Source: Azolla caroliniana (lineage: Eukaryota > Polypodiophyta). Taken from it: 64,000 nt of DNA. The notes beneath the pieces were generated by a model, which did not search any database, was not told where the DNA came from, and saw only the letters and a list, made by a program, of their open reading frames with translations. A program made the position numbers and the translations under genes. Positions 47,211 through 60,227 of the stretch are shown here, piece by piece; within the stretch, counting starts at the first letter, position 1, and the number at the start of each line of letters is the position of its first letter. The stretch is taken from NCBI GenBank assembly GCA_043228905.1, contig JBHGNT010000005.1, forward strand, positions 4,712,001-4,776,000, read 5' to 3'.

Positions 47211-50060
47211 ACTAAAGAGAACACGTAGAAGGTTGAGTTTATATGTGTATGCCTTATTTACACATCGAGACTTAGTGTTTCAAAGTATGAATATCCCGTC
47301 CCTCCTTAGGAAGGAGACACACACCAATATAACTTTTGTACATAGCTGTGTGAGCACGAATTGGAGGATGTGGGCCACATACATGATCAACAAAGCTGTC
47401 TATCTTAAATATGACACATGTGAACATTCCAGAGGTTATTCATATAATAAACCTAAGATACAGGTATGTTATAAAGTTGCTGGCTGGCACAGAAACCAAC
47501 ACATCATGCCAAAGACATTGCCTAAATTGGATAATTTCTCATTTGCAGGATAGTACAATAGTTGACATGATCTTAAATCCGGGTGGGAGTACCTTCACTA
47601 ATGAATGCAAGCATTAGTGGCTATTTTTCATGAGAATATTTTAGTGTAGGATACCCTACAATGTATTGATGAAAGAATGGGAATGCTAGATGCAAGAACC
47701 GCCACAACTGAAGAGAATATGCTAAATGTTAGCAATAATGATGGCATCAATAGCTAGTAAGATTTTAGCCTAGTGAACATCTGTCAATATTTTGTTGATA
47801 AACCATCCTAACTCCTTTTCTTTTGCCCACTCCCCAATTTTGTTGCATACAAATAGAAGAAAAACTGAAGGAGAACCTGAAATATTAAATGGTTTCTCAC
47901 AAATTATAGCACAATATGAGTTATCCCCCTATCAACATCTACATGATATATATTAAGTTAATCAGAATATTTGGGATTCATTTGTTATTGATAATTAAAT
48001 ATTATTTTATATAATAAATTGTTAACCATATGGTAATTTAGTCCATATAACATAAGTATAGAAATAGATAAACCAATCTGATGCTTAATTAATTTTGGTG
48101 GAAATTTGACAATTTCGTTCATGTCGGCTAGGTCACATGAGTGAGTTAAAGAGAAAACAGGAATGTGTATTGTTAACCATATGTTTATTTAGTCCATATA
48201 AAAAGCTCATAAGTATAGAAGTAGATAAACAAATCTGATCCTTAATTAAAAATGTTCTCTTTTTGTTGGAAATTTGACAATTTTGTCCATGTCGGCTAGG
48301 TCACATGAGTGAGTTAAAGAGAAAACAGGAATGATTGCCTCTAAAGGGAGCCTTTTGAATTACCCACATTCTTTTGCACAAGACAATGTGAGTCGAAGAT
48401 GATCAAGAGTTTTGTGGGTAGTGAGATTGGTCGAGCTCCTTACTGAAGTGCATCATCACATATTTTCAGATTTTATTCCTTATGATATAATCTTCAATAT
48501 ATGTAAATTTCATGATAACTTATGATGGCTTATGGCACTTCCATGTCTGAAACTAATTGGATTATCTTATGTAATTATGTCACAAATTTTCAACATAGAT
48601 TAGTTGGATTGGTGATTGTAATGATATATTGAGGTAGGCTTTAGATTCGCGTATAATCAAAATGAAACTCAATATAATAATAATAATATTGAAACTCCAT
48701 GCATGTGTGCTAGCTCAAAAATCTAAATTTCAGTTTCTGTCTACCCACATTGTTGTTATATATTAATTTAAGTTGCTATTGCAACTGGTAAGGTGGAAGC
48801 TTAGAGTAAAGCATTTAATAGAGTGCGGAAGTCCACCAAAGTTATATGAGGAAAACCATTATAACTCTTTGCTATCTGACTCCATCCTTTTGGTCCCCTT
48901 TCTTTCACATTATGGGAATGTAAGACCCTTTTATAGGTTTTACAAACTCCTATAAAACGTGAATGCCTATGTCCACCCTGGATAAGTGTGATTCTAGCTT
49001 TGCAAGAGAAACAATTGAAGAAACATGATACTTGATCCCTTCTTTCCATTTGTGTATGGAGTAATTACTATGGATGTATTTTTCTATTCCATTTAAATAC
49101 CAGCTTGTGAATTCATTTTCAATATGATGGCCTACATTTTCAAATGTGTGGAGTCCCATATGGATAGGCAAGTGAGAACATCAATTGCTATTAATTGCTA
49201 TTCATTACATCAGATTCAAAATGAAATAGGGGGGATGAGCAGATGATTTCTATGTTTTACATGTCAGATGATATGGTATTTAAACCCATGCTCACTTATT
49301 GATGGTAAACCACAACCACAATGCACAAAGTCCAAATGATTTGGCAATCATGGAAAGAAGGCATGGCATTTTACATGTATCATTTCTATATTACTGATGG
49401 TAAACCACAATCACAATGCAAAATTATCAATGACACTGCATGGTATTTCAGATGTATAGGTAATCAGATAAAGCGATCATGGAAGAAGCCATAGCATTTC
49501 ACATGTATCATCAGATATAGCACACAATGCGTTTCATCATTATTGTGAATATCATGTCGTTGTCCAACTGACACTTGACATTGAATGTCATTTATAATCA
49601 ATTATTATAGCGAATACCATCTCAATGAAACATGTCATTGTCCCACTGACACTTGACGTTAAATGTCATTTATAACCAAACACCCACATATTGCAGCTAG
49701 CACACTGATTACATCAGATGACTTAGATAGATCTACATCCAAGACATTGCACATACACAATTTCAGAGACACAAAATTTCATGTGTGGAACACTCACTTG
49801 TAACAACGTATCACAACTAGGACAGGGATTATATCAGATGTTTTAAAAGAGATCTACCTTGCAAATCTAAGTATATTTTCATTACCTCAAAAAAATTTGG
49901 AGATTTGATGATGCCATCCAATCAAATCAATTTCGATTATGACAATTACTACACACCATCATCTCCATTTGGTACTATATTATGTATATATTTACTAACA
50001 AAAGACGTAGTAGCCATATGTATGTAAATCACAAGCTTTGCAAACAAAAGAAAAATACCA
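47211..50060. other. Intergenic sequence between the desaturases, right part
   Basis: No gene recognised. Local duplications occur: 48018-48333, a pair of GGTAAACCACAAYCACAATGCA words near 49305 and 49401, and a pair of TGACACTTGAC-type words near 49570 and 49645. Confidence 0.45.
48018..48333. repeat. Tandem duplication of ~150 bp
   Basis: Copies 48018-48165 and 48169-48333 begin ATTGTTAACCATATG and end GAGAAAACAGGAATG; the second carries small insertions. Confidence 0.9.
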
Positions 50061-52654
50061 CTAAAGATCAACTTCTCGGTTAAATATCCAACTGAATGCT
50101 CCTTTCCTCACACTGCTTTTCTTTACTTTTGAAGCTCGTTCTTCCAACTTACGAAACCGATTGGGCAGACCACAAACATAGTCTTGCGCCTTGTGACCTC
50201 GGCTTGACAACCCTTCAAGCTTCTCTAAGTTCCATCTCTTCACCAAATGCTCTAGGATATCAGCATAATCTCGCGCCGTGTAGACACCGGTCCTCTGAGC
50301 AACTAATGCAAACTTTTCGTATATGTCCTTATCATGCCCATCATACATTAGATGGGCGGGCATTGATATCTTCTTCCTCATCATGTCTTCCAATGCCAAC
50401 ATGGTGCAATCAGGATCGATCTCAAAGAGCTTCTCTACTATCTTTGTATATGCATTCTCGTGCCTTCTCTCATCGGCAGCAATTGTGCCACATATTTGTG
50501 CAAGCTTCACATCACCAAAGTCCTTGGCATGTCTGGCGGTGTTTCCATGAGAGATGAATGTAGCTCTCTCTTGGAAGGATGTGTATATAAAACCCAAGTA
50601 AGGATTGTTCTCTGTCTTCGGATCCTGCACCATCACCACCAAAGCACTCAAGAAATTAGAGACTGAAACTATATTAAAAGCTCATACAATTATGGCCAAA
50701 GCACTCAAGAAATTGCTCTTAAAAACCTGGTCCATTTAACTAGAGTCAAAAACTTGTGCTATGGGTTGTAAATAAAATCATGCAGATAGTCTCAAGAATT
50801 TCTATGGCCTACATTAATGCACATATACATTGTTTAACAAGCATATGATAATACATATGCCCAAGGATGTATACGTATCATGCATATGATGAGAAAAACA
50901 TTTACGTGTACAATAATGCATGTAAGCATGGTTCTACATTGAATCAAAATCATGAAAGCATATGATAATAGGAGGCATTATATATGCACTCACCATGCCT
51001 GATCCAATCAGATACTGAATAGTTTGCTCAATGGCCCTCATGTTAACCCTCCCAGTAAGATAGAGATACTTATTGAGCAGATCCCCATGTCGATTCTCTT
51101 CGGCTGTCCATGCGCGAGTCCACCGGGCCCACGATGTAAGGCTCGCCCCAGTCTCATCTCTCACCCCATCCAACGTGTTCAACATGGTTTGATAGGTAGG
51201 TAAGGCTTCTTCAGTGATCATATCACCTACAAGGCATACCAGATAGTCATCTGGTAGCTCATTGGCTCTTGCCCGAATCTCTCGTATTTCATCATAGAAG
51301 CCATCTGAAGACGGCTCTGGAAGGAAGTCTTGAGGTTGCCAAGACTTCTCAACCGTCTTTAAGAATGGTAGGATCTCGGTCTCTGCCCAACCCTCGAGAG
51401 ATTTGAAGATCTCGATCTTCTCTTGTGGCATGGTGTGTGTCACTTGCTTGTGTAGCTCTTGGGGTGCATATAATGTAGAATTCTCAGACTGAAGACCATC
51501 TTTAGTGACCCCTATTTCTCTGTAGAACAAGAGACACCAATCAAAAGATTTCCACTACCAAAACATTTTTCAAAATCCAGATCAAACGGACACAGGTAAA
51601 TTTTCTTAAACATTTTGCAAACAGTTTCCATAAACATAGATACATTTAAGTGTTGGCACGATCCAGAACTCAGATTCATCATTGCGAAACTTCCAGAAAA
51701 CCCAGTCTGGTATCAAAATTTTCAGCTTTCAAATCAAATCTCTACCCAAAACCTAGCTAAATATATTTTCAGGAAAATAATTGCGATGCCCATAATCTGC
51801 ATCAAATTTCTTTGCCAGAAATATATATGCCCTACCAGTTTTTTGTTTGCAAAAACTAGGATCAATATCAGAAAAAATTCAGAACCCAAATGAATTCTGG
51901 AAAAATGTAAAACTATAATCAAAATCAAATTTCAGGAAAATGCATTGCAAAAAACACAAAACCCTTACTAATTTTCTTTGATCACAAGGAGGTCAACGTT
52001 CAGACAAAAAGAAATCCCTACACCCTGTACTCATGAGCCCTTAATTTGGAATGTATGAGGAGGACAAGATAAGAACTTCAATGGAAATAATAGGTGACCC
52101 AAAACACTGGACTCTTGAGCCCTTAATTTGGAATGTATGAGGACAGGATAAGAATTTTGATGGAAATAATGGATGACCGAGGTGATGCTCCTCTTAACTT
52201 TCTGATACAGTGAGAATTTTTCATCAAAGAGCACGGAGCTGAAGTCTGATGCCCATCAAAACGCTTCAGATTACAGTAAAAGGATTCCAGGTAGAAATCA
52301 AAGTCAAGGCTTTAAGTTCATAACAATGTCATGAAACGGAAAGAATTTGAGAGAATCCAAGACTTACAAAGGCATAGTCGTGGCTGTCATGACCACTCGA
52401 CTCCTGCTAGGATGTGAGATCCGGAAAAAAGTGCTCTTTTTCTTCGTACTATTAGTATTATTAATATTCCATGGATTCTTCAGAGGAGAGGCTACAGGGA
52501 ACAACAGAGCTTTGGAAGAAGGGGAGGAGGAGGAGGAAGAAGAAGAAGAAGAAGGCAAACTGTGGGTTAGGCCATGGCCAGATGAGGCAGTGGTCATCAT
52601 GAGGTTGTGTGATGATGACACAAGGCCATGGGAGTGGCATGATGAAAGAGCCAT
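50061..52654 (-). CDS. Plastid stearoyl-ACP (acyl-ACP) desaturase, copy 2
   Basis: Exons 52368-52654, 50994-51519 and 50061-50624 join through GT-AG introns (848 and 369 nt) into 458 aa. Intron phases equal those of copy 1. Every diiron ligand segment ([26 protein letters not shown]) is intact and exon 3 differs from copy 1 at only about 15 residues. The transit peptide differs most: it holds an uninterrupted run of about 11 Ser from a TCN-repeat tract (52509-52553 region). The start of exon 2 also diverges and is one codon longer. Same reaction expected as copy 1. A tandem duplication of about 75 bp lies in intron 1 (about 52026-52175). Confidence 0.95.
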
Positions 52655-52655
52655 G

Positions 52656-52700
52656 AATGAAGGAAGGAAGGAAGGAAGGAAGGAAGAAAGAAAGAAAGAA
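52656..52700. repeat. (GGAA)n/(GAAA)n tract
   Basis: Purine tetranucleotide run in the presumed 5' leader of desaturase copy 2, where it reads as pyrimidine on the gene's strand. Copy 1 has a CT-rich leader in the same place. Confidence 0.85.
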
Positions 52701-52784
52701 CAGAGGATCTACAGACAGAGAAGAGTTGAGGCAGATGGTGATGAGAGGAGAACTTAGAAGGGGCAAAATAAAGAGACAGAGTGG

Positions 52785-52856
52785 CATGCAAAAAAACAAG
52801 GACAAGTGTATGGTGATAATCTCTTGGTTATTCAGGATTTACCCTAAATTTGGAGA
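52785..52856 (-). promoter_or_regulatory. Conserved promoter block of desaturase gene 2 with RY word
   Basis: Read on the minus strand it carries the same ordered words as the block before copy 1, ending in the RY core (52785-52790), 131 bp before the ATG. Confidence 0.6.
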
Positions 52857-53005
52857 CCCAAACCATGGTTTTAGCAAAAACGACCTAAACCATGGTTTAG
52901 CAAAACAGCCTCAAAAAACCGCCCTTACCTTTCTCCCAAAAACAGGGCTTTTCCGCATCCCATGGGTTCGGTTGCTTGTCATAAAAGAATATTCCTTACA
53001 TACCT

Positions 53006-53008
<3 letters not shown>

Positions 53009-53059
<51 letters not shown>
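53009..53059. repeat. (CT)n microsatellite
   Basis: About 25 uninterrupted CT units. Confidence 0.95.
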
Positions 53060-53062
<3 letters not shown>

Positions 53063-55012
53063 CTTCTCTTTTTCGTGTTTGTTTTGTCCATGAGAGGTAC
53101 ACGATTGATTACCACCACATCTTCTTCCGGACAAGCCACGCTCGATCGACCTCTCTCTATAGTAGGTTGGGTTCCCGACCATGACTCACTTCTTCACCTT
53201 GCTCGGACTGGGGCAAGGGAATCGTATCGTGGCAATCGACCATTCTTGATTTAAAGCAAATCTTTGGCTCCTAAGATTGCGGTAGCTCCCCCAACATGAT
53301 ATTTGTCGTTTCCTATAATATATTTGCTTGTGGACCAATTCTTTAGATGGAAAGTAGATTTCCCTTCAACATGATTTTCATCCATTTGATGAGGGCCTCA
53401 TTTTCTTATCAGGTGTGTGGCGGGTGGGGCCTACAATTTCCGTTCAATGAATGTGTTGATTAGGAGGAGGTCACGTGGGAGGACTCTTGCTCGCCATAGG
53501 ATGTTGATAACAAGCTAGTTTGTCACCAAGCTAGTCTTCCAATCATTGGCTTTCATAATGTTTGGCGAGTGGGAGGAAAGTGAAACATTAACACATCAAA
53601 TGGAAGCTCATAGACAACCATAGTTAATTAATCATGTAATGTTCTTATGCTAGTTGCACATGCAATAGGCATTTTGGAACTCTCCTTGATAATCTCTCAC
53701 CTTCCTTTATCATCTTGCACTTTCCATCTCATTTCTCTACATTAGTAACCAAAGATGCCAACTCCCTACACAAAACATTAGATCCGATTACTTCGCCACT
53801 TTTCTTCTTTTCCTTATTTGTGCCATCATGATTAATACTTAATATGTTTCTCATTCTTGTATATTGCATTTTTTGAACGAAATGTTAGAATCAATTATGT
53901 GGGTTAATGTGGTTTTTAACAAATCATTGTAATGATAATCCATGTCCAAGTCTTGATTCGTGAATGATAATAGTATGGCCAATTTATAGCTAATTATATA
54001 GGCGTGACACTATATTGGCCTTTTGTGAAGCATTCAGTTTATTTTTTATTTTTCCAAAACAAATCTACTTCCACTAGTTAAGAAAAAGTACATAGGATAA
54101 TATATAACTCATATGTTACAAACCACTTTGCAATGGCTACAAGAAAACATCATGTATAAATGACGCAACAAAGCTTCGTCACAGAATTACTTGACAGACT
54201 CCCCTCAACATGAACCTCACACAACCCACATTCAGCAAAGACACCCTCCAATCTCTTCACAATTCAGCACCTACCTCTATGTTTGGTACCCTAGGAGGAA
54301 CTTGAATGTCATTCAAAAAGATAAATTAGGATAAGATTCTCATCTCCTTACTCCATCCCATATCAATATTCTCCTACTTTGTGATTTATGTCTAGTGGGC
54401 CTTTCACTTTTCATACTCATTTGTGGTTTGGGTTATCATATCCTAGAATCAACATTTGTACGTGCATTTTTGCTATGAAAATGTTCTTAGGAGATATCTC
54501 ACCTAGAACCCATATCGTGCATTGGAGCCTTTGAATCATGCAAAATATGTCCAATGTCCTTTTTGTTCCCGGTAAATGTTATTGTACTCAATAATGTGAA
54601 ATTCAACATTTGTATGCTACCTTAGAGGTTGTTAAACGTCATCCCTATCAAAATCTAGATTTTGCCTTGGAGGTCATTGAATTAAATAATTGGCCTTGCG
54701 TACCCACCATTTATGCACTATAATCATTCTTCAAACCATTTTTTATGCTCGATTCAAAGAGACTTGTTTGACATGAAGTCAAGTCTCAATCAAAAGAGTA
54801 GAATTTATAATCGAATGAGAACATCCATTGTTATTTATTCAAGCAATCTTTACATGACCTTGCAATTAACCTACTCATTCTTGAGTAGTATGTATCCTTG
54901 CACTAAATTCAATCCTTTGTGAAATGTTGATGGGAACATCAATAATGTGATGTTTTTCACAAAGTAATTTATTTTCTAAGTTCAAAGGTCTTGCAATCAT
55001 TTTTGCAACATC

Positions 55013-55016
<4 letters not shown>
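53060..55016. other. AT-rich intergenic sequence
   Basis: No gene, RNA or clear mobile element recognised. Confidence 0.45.
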
Positions 55017-55049
<33 letters not shown>

Positions 55050-55490
55050 AAGAAAGAAAGAAAGAAATATTAACGTCTTCTAAGGCCAAAATTGGCCCAT
55101 GACACAATTGGTTTACAACAAAAATGGGGTATTTACCCATTCATTGAAAGAAAAATTTTATAAAATTTTTATAAAAAATAGAGCTTAAGCTAAATGGTTC
55201 TAGTAAAAAAACATGTTCTATAAGGAAATGGCTTTATACTAGGCCTAGTTTCATTTCCATCCAAGTCTCTTGAGAAGAAGCGGGAGGTCAAAGGGTTTCG
55301 ATGTGTATGTGGCATGTGGTCCCAATGTAAGAGGTGCCCCAACCATAGCTTCTAGACGGCGTAACTCACGTTCCCTTATCTTCTTAATCATTTCTACTCC
55401 GCGTCAAGTTGCTTTGAAGCCCAACATCCGAGGGTGTTTGGTTGTTCTTTGCATTTTTGCTTCATCCGAGGCAGAGAGAGAGAGAGAGAG
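55017..55490 (-). mobile_element. LINE 3'-end copy with microsatellite tail
   Basis: On the minus strand this matches the last ~430 bp of the LINE at 4155-5893: the MQRTTKH...RMLG coding end, the shared 3' UTR and the terminal GCCTTAGAAGACGTTAATAT, followed by (TTTC)n(TC)n at 55017-55066. The reading frame is broken by a stop in the RMLG region. It is heavily 5'-truncated, as LINE insertions usually are. Confidence 0.85.
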
Positions 55491-55499
55491 AGAGAGAAT

Positions 55500-57471
55500 G
55501 TTGTTCGATGGAGACCTAATGGTTATGGGTTGTCTCGTACATTTTATAATGTCATTTGAATATGAATGTCGATGTATATAAAACATGGCTTATCACCAAG
55601 ACATGTCCTAAATAAGAGACACACCTAGGTTGGAAGGTAAGTAATCGTGATTAAGTATAATGGTAGATCTTGAAACATAGTTGGCATTGTAAATTGCCAC
55701 TTCTAGCAAGTCTTTCAATTGGAGGTTTTCCTTTGGGATTAGCTCTACATAGACACAGACTAACAACAAGCAATGGCTTCTTTTGCAAGGTGGAAGATAG
55801 TACTCATCATTGCATACAATGTCCAATTGCTTGTTGAATTTGGAGTTACATTTCTTAGATTGGGCAAGTTTTATTATGTTGTTATTTGGTGCCGAGATAG
55901 TGGGTATTTGCAAAATTCACACAGGTCGATCCAAAACCAAAGATGGAGATTATTTTCCTATTGCTGAGACATTAGGGTTTGTGTAATAATAGGGATCTAC
56001 AAAATGTTGTTGTATTTGATGGTAGGCATGAAGTTAGACCATATCTACGAAAGTTAAAGGGAATTTTGATGTGGTGCTTTTGTATTGGTACAATTGTCCA
56101 TTCGAGACTATAAGGTTTATTCTATACCCCTACATTCTCCTCTGCCAACTAATTTATGTGTATAGATGGAGATTTATAACAAAAGTCTTGTCTATCGAGA
56201 GTTAAGTGATTAATCTTATTTCCATTTTATTTCAAATTAAGTGGTTTAACTTCATTCAATCTAATGAAACAAGAACACAAAGGGATTGTACTAAAATGTT
56301 TCGATATTAACTATTTCAATCAATATAAAAATTGTGTAGATTGTACTAAAATGTGAAGCATGGATGGTTTCAAAACAACATCATTAGGACATCAATGGAG
56401 TAGTGCATTGTGAGATATGAATGCCAATCATGAATTACGTGTTGGGAGTCTCCTTCATTTGTCTTGAAGTTTTAGTTAACATCAAATCCATTTCCTTCAA
56501 TGAATCGTTGATGATTAACATTTGAAATTAATGATAACGATAAAAAAGCCGCATGTGTGTGAAAACACCATGATCACCAATCACCCTACGCATATTTCTA
56601 TTAGATGAAAAGTTTATGTTCATTGTCATGAATGCGGTCATATATCTTGTACTTACGTCATTGTCACTTTGTGAATACAAACTTTACAACCTAGGAGAGA
56701 GATGGTGTAGGAACATAATATGAACATTATTATGTCATTGGTCATGTTTTACAAGCAAAACATTTATACCCTAACATAGACAAACACAACAAGACAAAGT
56801 TAGCGGGGCCTAAGGGGAGAATTGAAGTTTGCATCAAATACTTACAAAGTGTATGAACTATAATGTGAAAGAAGATGACACACATACACTTTCTACTTTG
56901 TCAATGTAGTTCTATGCACTTATTCAAGGCTAGAAGCAATCCACATTTCTTTTGGTTCTGACGAGGATCACACCAATTAGTATTCCATGCTACGAATGTT
57001 GGAAAAGAGGTAAACTAAACACATAGCATTGAAGATGAAAGTTGCGCTGAGTGAAGTTACACTTTATTGAAAAATAGCATAATGTTGTCAACAAAGGGGA
57101 TTGATAAAGCCAGATAGCATTGGAGCCTTTATATTTATTGACTACTTACCACCTTTCGGGCTCATTTCATTCATTTAGGGAAGAAAAATCCCCCTGATGT
57201 ATCTCAAAATGGATTTGACAATGATAGATACCAAAAACATTTAACATGATATTGTGGTACATGTGCATTTCACAATATGATTTTGAAATACCACTAGAGA
57301 CTGAGTGTGAATGTGCAATGCAAAAGCATTTCCTTTCGACATTACAAAGGAAACTTTCAATGATTTATTTTAAATACATAAGCATGATAATGTAGTGAGG
57401 CAAGTTTTAAGATACTAATTGCTAATTCCAAACCAAATTAAACATGATGGTCAAGATAATTAAGGGCATAT
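55500..57471. other. AT-rich intergenic sequence
   Basis: No gene or defined repeat recognised. Confidence 0.45.
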
Positions 57472-57815
57472 TTGGTTGCCGAGGATGTTGGCTTCAAAGA
57501 AAAAACTATGCCCCTTGATGGGAAAAATGTTGTGGATGTGGAATTCACCGATGATACAAGATTGTGTCTAGATGGTCCAACTTACTATTTTGAAACAAAT
57601 GTACACATCATTGCAAATCTTTTGTACGGCTTCAAGTGCATCAATTACTTGAAAATGTGAAATGAATGAGTTTTTTTAGTGGCATTTGAATCTTGTCCAC
57701 AATGGTTTCCACATCGAAGTTAGATATTTGGGATGCCAAGTAGGTTTCAATATTTCATTTGAAATTCAGGCTGCTCCTTTCTTATTGACAATTAGGAAAA
57801 TTTTGTTAGTTTGGA
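57472..57815 (+). pseudogene. LINE reverse-transcriptase fragment
   Basis: A short frame reads VEFTDDTRLCLDG, the FADD-type RT catalytic box of plant LINEs with Ala changed to Thr. Downstream, after stops and in a shifted frame, VRYLGCQVGF matches the block that follows the RT palm in those elements. Nothing else of the element remains, and it is a different lineage from the YIDD-type LINE at 4155. Confidence 0.65.
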
Positions 57816-57822
57816 GTAAATC

Positions 57823-58178
57823 TATGTTAGGATCGTGATCGGCCACAATTGGTTTCACTTCGAACGTTCAGGTGCCAAGAACAACAAAGACAGAGCACAG
57901 ACAGAAAAACAAGTACAAAGATCTTTTACATGGAAAACCCGAGAAAGGGAAAAACCACGGGAGTCCTCGAACTCCGAACTAGATCACTATATGGGGAGGA
58001 GTACAACAAGATGCTCTTAGGCAACAACCTTGAGTTGTCCTTCATCAGATAGACGGTTGTAGAGTTACTCACTCTCACTCACTCTCTCACACAGTTACTG
58101 AGGCAACTACTCACTGTAACTTGTTACAACAATTATTCAACCACATATCTAACTACTTGCCCTAAGTGTATATATAGG
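57823..58178 (-). mobile_element. Ty1/copia LTR remnant
   Basis: On the minus strand a TATATATA box (near 58168) is followed by CCCGTGGTTTTTCCC and GGTTTTCCATGT, the characteristic R/U5 wording of copia LTRs, and the segment ends CCTAACA. The same words occur in the copia LTR at 61961-62825. No primer site follows, so it is solo or truncated; the upstream limit is unclear. Confidence 0.6.
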
Positions 58179-58189
58179 AATGGGCTATT

Positions 58190-58460
58190 TGCCCCTCCCC
58201 CCCCCCCCAAAAAAAAGAAACCTTTTTTGGCCCCCTAAAAAAATAACTTTTTGGCCCCTCTATTTGGTTAAACCACCCCCCCCCCCCCCCTTCCCCCCAC
58301 AAACCCATTTTGGCCCCCCCAAACCCATTTTCGTTCCCCTCCCCCAACAGAAAAACATTCTTTGATATAGCTTGGCTCCTCCCCCTCCCTCACCCAAAAA
58401 AAAACATTTTGATAGCTCTCTCTCCCTCACCAAAAAAAAAACATTTTGATAGCTCTCCTC
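58190..58460. repeat. C-run/A-run low-complexity tract
   Basis: Runs of up to about 17 C alternate with A-runs and the word TTTTGGCCCC. A 40-bp unit with ACATTTTGATAGCTCTC is repeated at the right end (about 58376-58460). The minus strand is G-rich and could fold into quadruplexes. Confidence 0.85.
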
Positions 58461-58947
58461 TTTCTTCTCACAGTGAATATTGCTAAACAAAACTGAAATA
58501 TAAGTGACAAAAGATGGTGAATGATGAACATGTTATCAAATGATACAGAAGACATGAATTTGCATTGGCATATTATTAACATCACATTATTGTAAGGGGA
58601 AAATTAGAATATGGTTTACAATAAGAGATTCATGCGAAACACAAGCCATCATGTTTGAGATATTACAGATTCCTAGAAATTCATTTAACCAATGGAGACC
58701 TTAAGATGGCCACAAAATGAGATATTCAAGATCGATCAAAACATCATGTAACCAATTGAGGTTCTATGGGGCTGAGATGCCCTCTTTTCCTTGATTTCTA
58801 AAAACATGCTTCACATCAAAACTTAACCACTGGTTTAAGATCTATCTATCATCTTCTCTTCTCTAAGACATCTCTAAGACTCTCCTTTGATCTTGATGTG
58901 TTCTTCTTCTTCCTCTTCCCTCATTTGTTGCCTGTTTTGGTGGATCC
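58461..58947. other. Intergenic sequence
   Basis: Nothing recognised; a pyrimidine-rich stretch precedes the ORF at 58948. Confidence 0.4.
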
Positions 58948-59220
58948 ATGGCAGAAACCCATATAGTGATCAATAAGACCAATAATCATAAGAATCATGA
59001 TGAGGAATTCCTTCCTTCCCCGAGCTCCAGCACCCGGGCGGGGCCCGCTCCTCCTCTTCCTCCCCTTCCCGAAGTAGCCTCGACCTCCACGTCATCTTCA
59101 TCATGGCAGCTCTCCTCTTTCTTCTCCTCACTATCCTCGCTCTTCACTTCGCCATCAGTTGCTGCCTCCACCGCTGCTTCCCTACCCACACCTCCTCCTC
59201 CTCCTCCTCCTCAAGTTTAA
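58948..59220 (+). CDS. Hypothetical Ser/Pro-rich ORF
   Basis: 90 codons from an ATG in good context (ATCCATGGC) after a pyrimidine-rich stretch. The product starts MAETHIVINKTNNHKNHDEE and becomes Ser/Pro-rich, ending in a run of eight Pro. No family is recognised. A second ATG in another frame (59103) opens a 71-codon ORF beginning with a signal-peptide-like MAALLFLLLTILALHFAI. At most one is likely real; composition bias makes chance ORFs plausible. Confidence 0.3.
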   Translation: MAETHIVINKTNNHKNHDEEFLPSPSSSTRAGPAPPLPPLPEVASTSTSSSSWQLSSFFSSLSSLFTSPSVAASTAASLPTPPPPPPPQV

Positions 59221-59319
59221 GTCAAAGTCAAACATCTTGTTTACCCCTAAAACCACAAAACAAACTTCTTGATATTCTTCATTCATTTGTAAAACCTTGC
59301 ATGTTGATAGCAATTTAAG

Positions 59320-60189
59320 GTTGGGTGGGAAACTTACTTGGTCTTTAAAGGTGGATTTGATAGATATGATGAAGAGTCAATGTCCTAAACCCCAAATACC
59401 TTGGTTCATTTGATCCTACAATTACAAAGAGGGGGAGAAAAACATCAAAAACAATATTTTGTTATCACTTAGGTTCATTCTATGTATGTGTGCTCACATT
59501 CGAGCCCTCTGGAATTTAGAGTGTAAATGAGAAAAATATCTTATTTAAATGGGATTTATGCATGTATCGAAATGTCTGCATCTGGGGGCATACATTGTAT
59601 ATAATTTCATAACTTTTAGCTATATATATGTATCTTAATGTACATATCTAATAGTAGATGACTCTGCAATAAGCTATGGCAGGGCCTCAATGTATGTATC
59701 TACGGTCGTCCATACCAAATTTATGTATCCACGTATGTTAGCGTCAAATGTCTGGCACATGCCAGGGCTTGTGAATGTGTGTATCCTCTGTTGTATGAAG
59801 CAGCTTATAAGAGAGAAAAAATGTCTCACGGTATGTATACACATATGTTGGCCTGCTAGATGTTGTGAGCTAATTAGCCAACATCAGATTTGGCATTTTG
59901 TTGCACACTGAAACATTTCAGCCATAATCCTAGTGATAATGATGTAATTAATCTCTTGTAGAAATAACACTCACTATACATCAACACTCAGACTTTCAAC
60001 ATATATAATCACCTTAATCCTAGTGATAATGATTTATCTCTTGTAGAAATAGCACTCACTAATTAAAATGGAAAGAATAAACAGAAATATACCTAATTTC
60101 TTACTGGTCGTTCGTGAACTCCGCCTGTTGTTCCACCAAGATGTTGAAATTGGAGGCTGAGGAAGCACGTAGAGGAAGCCCGCAATGGA

Positions 60190-60227
<38 letters not shown>

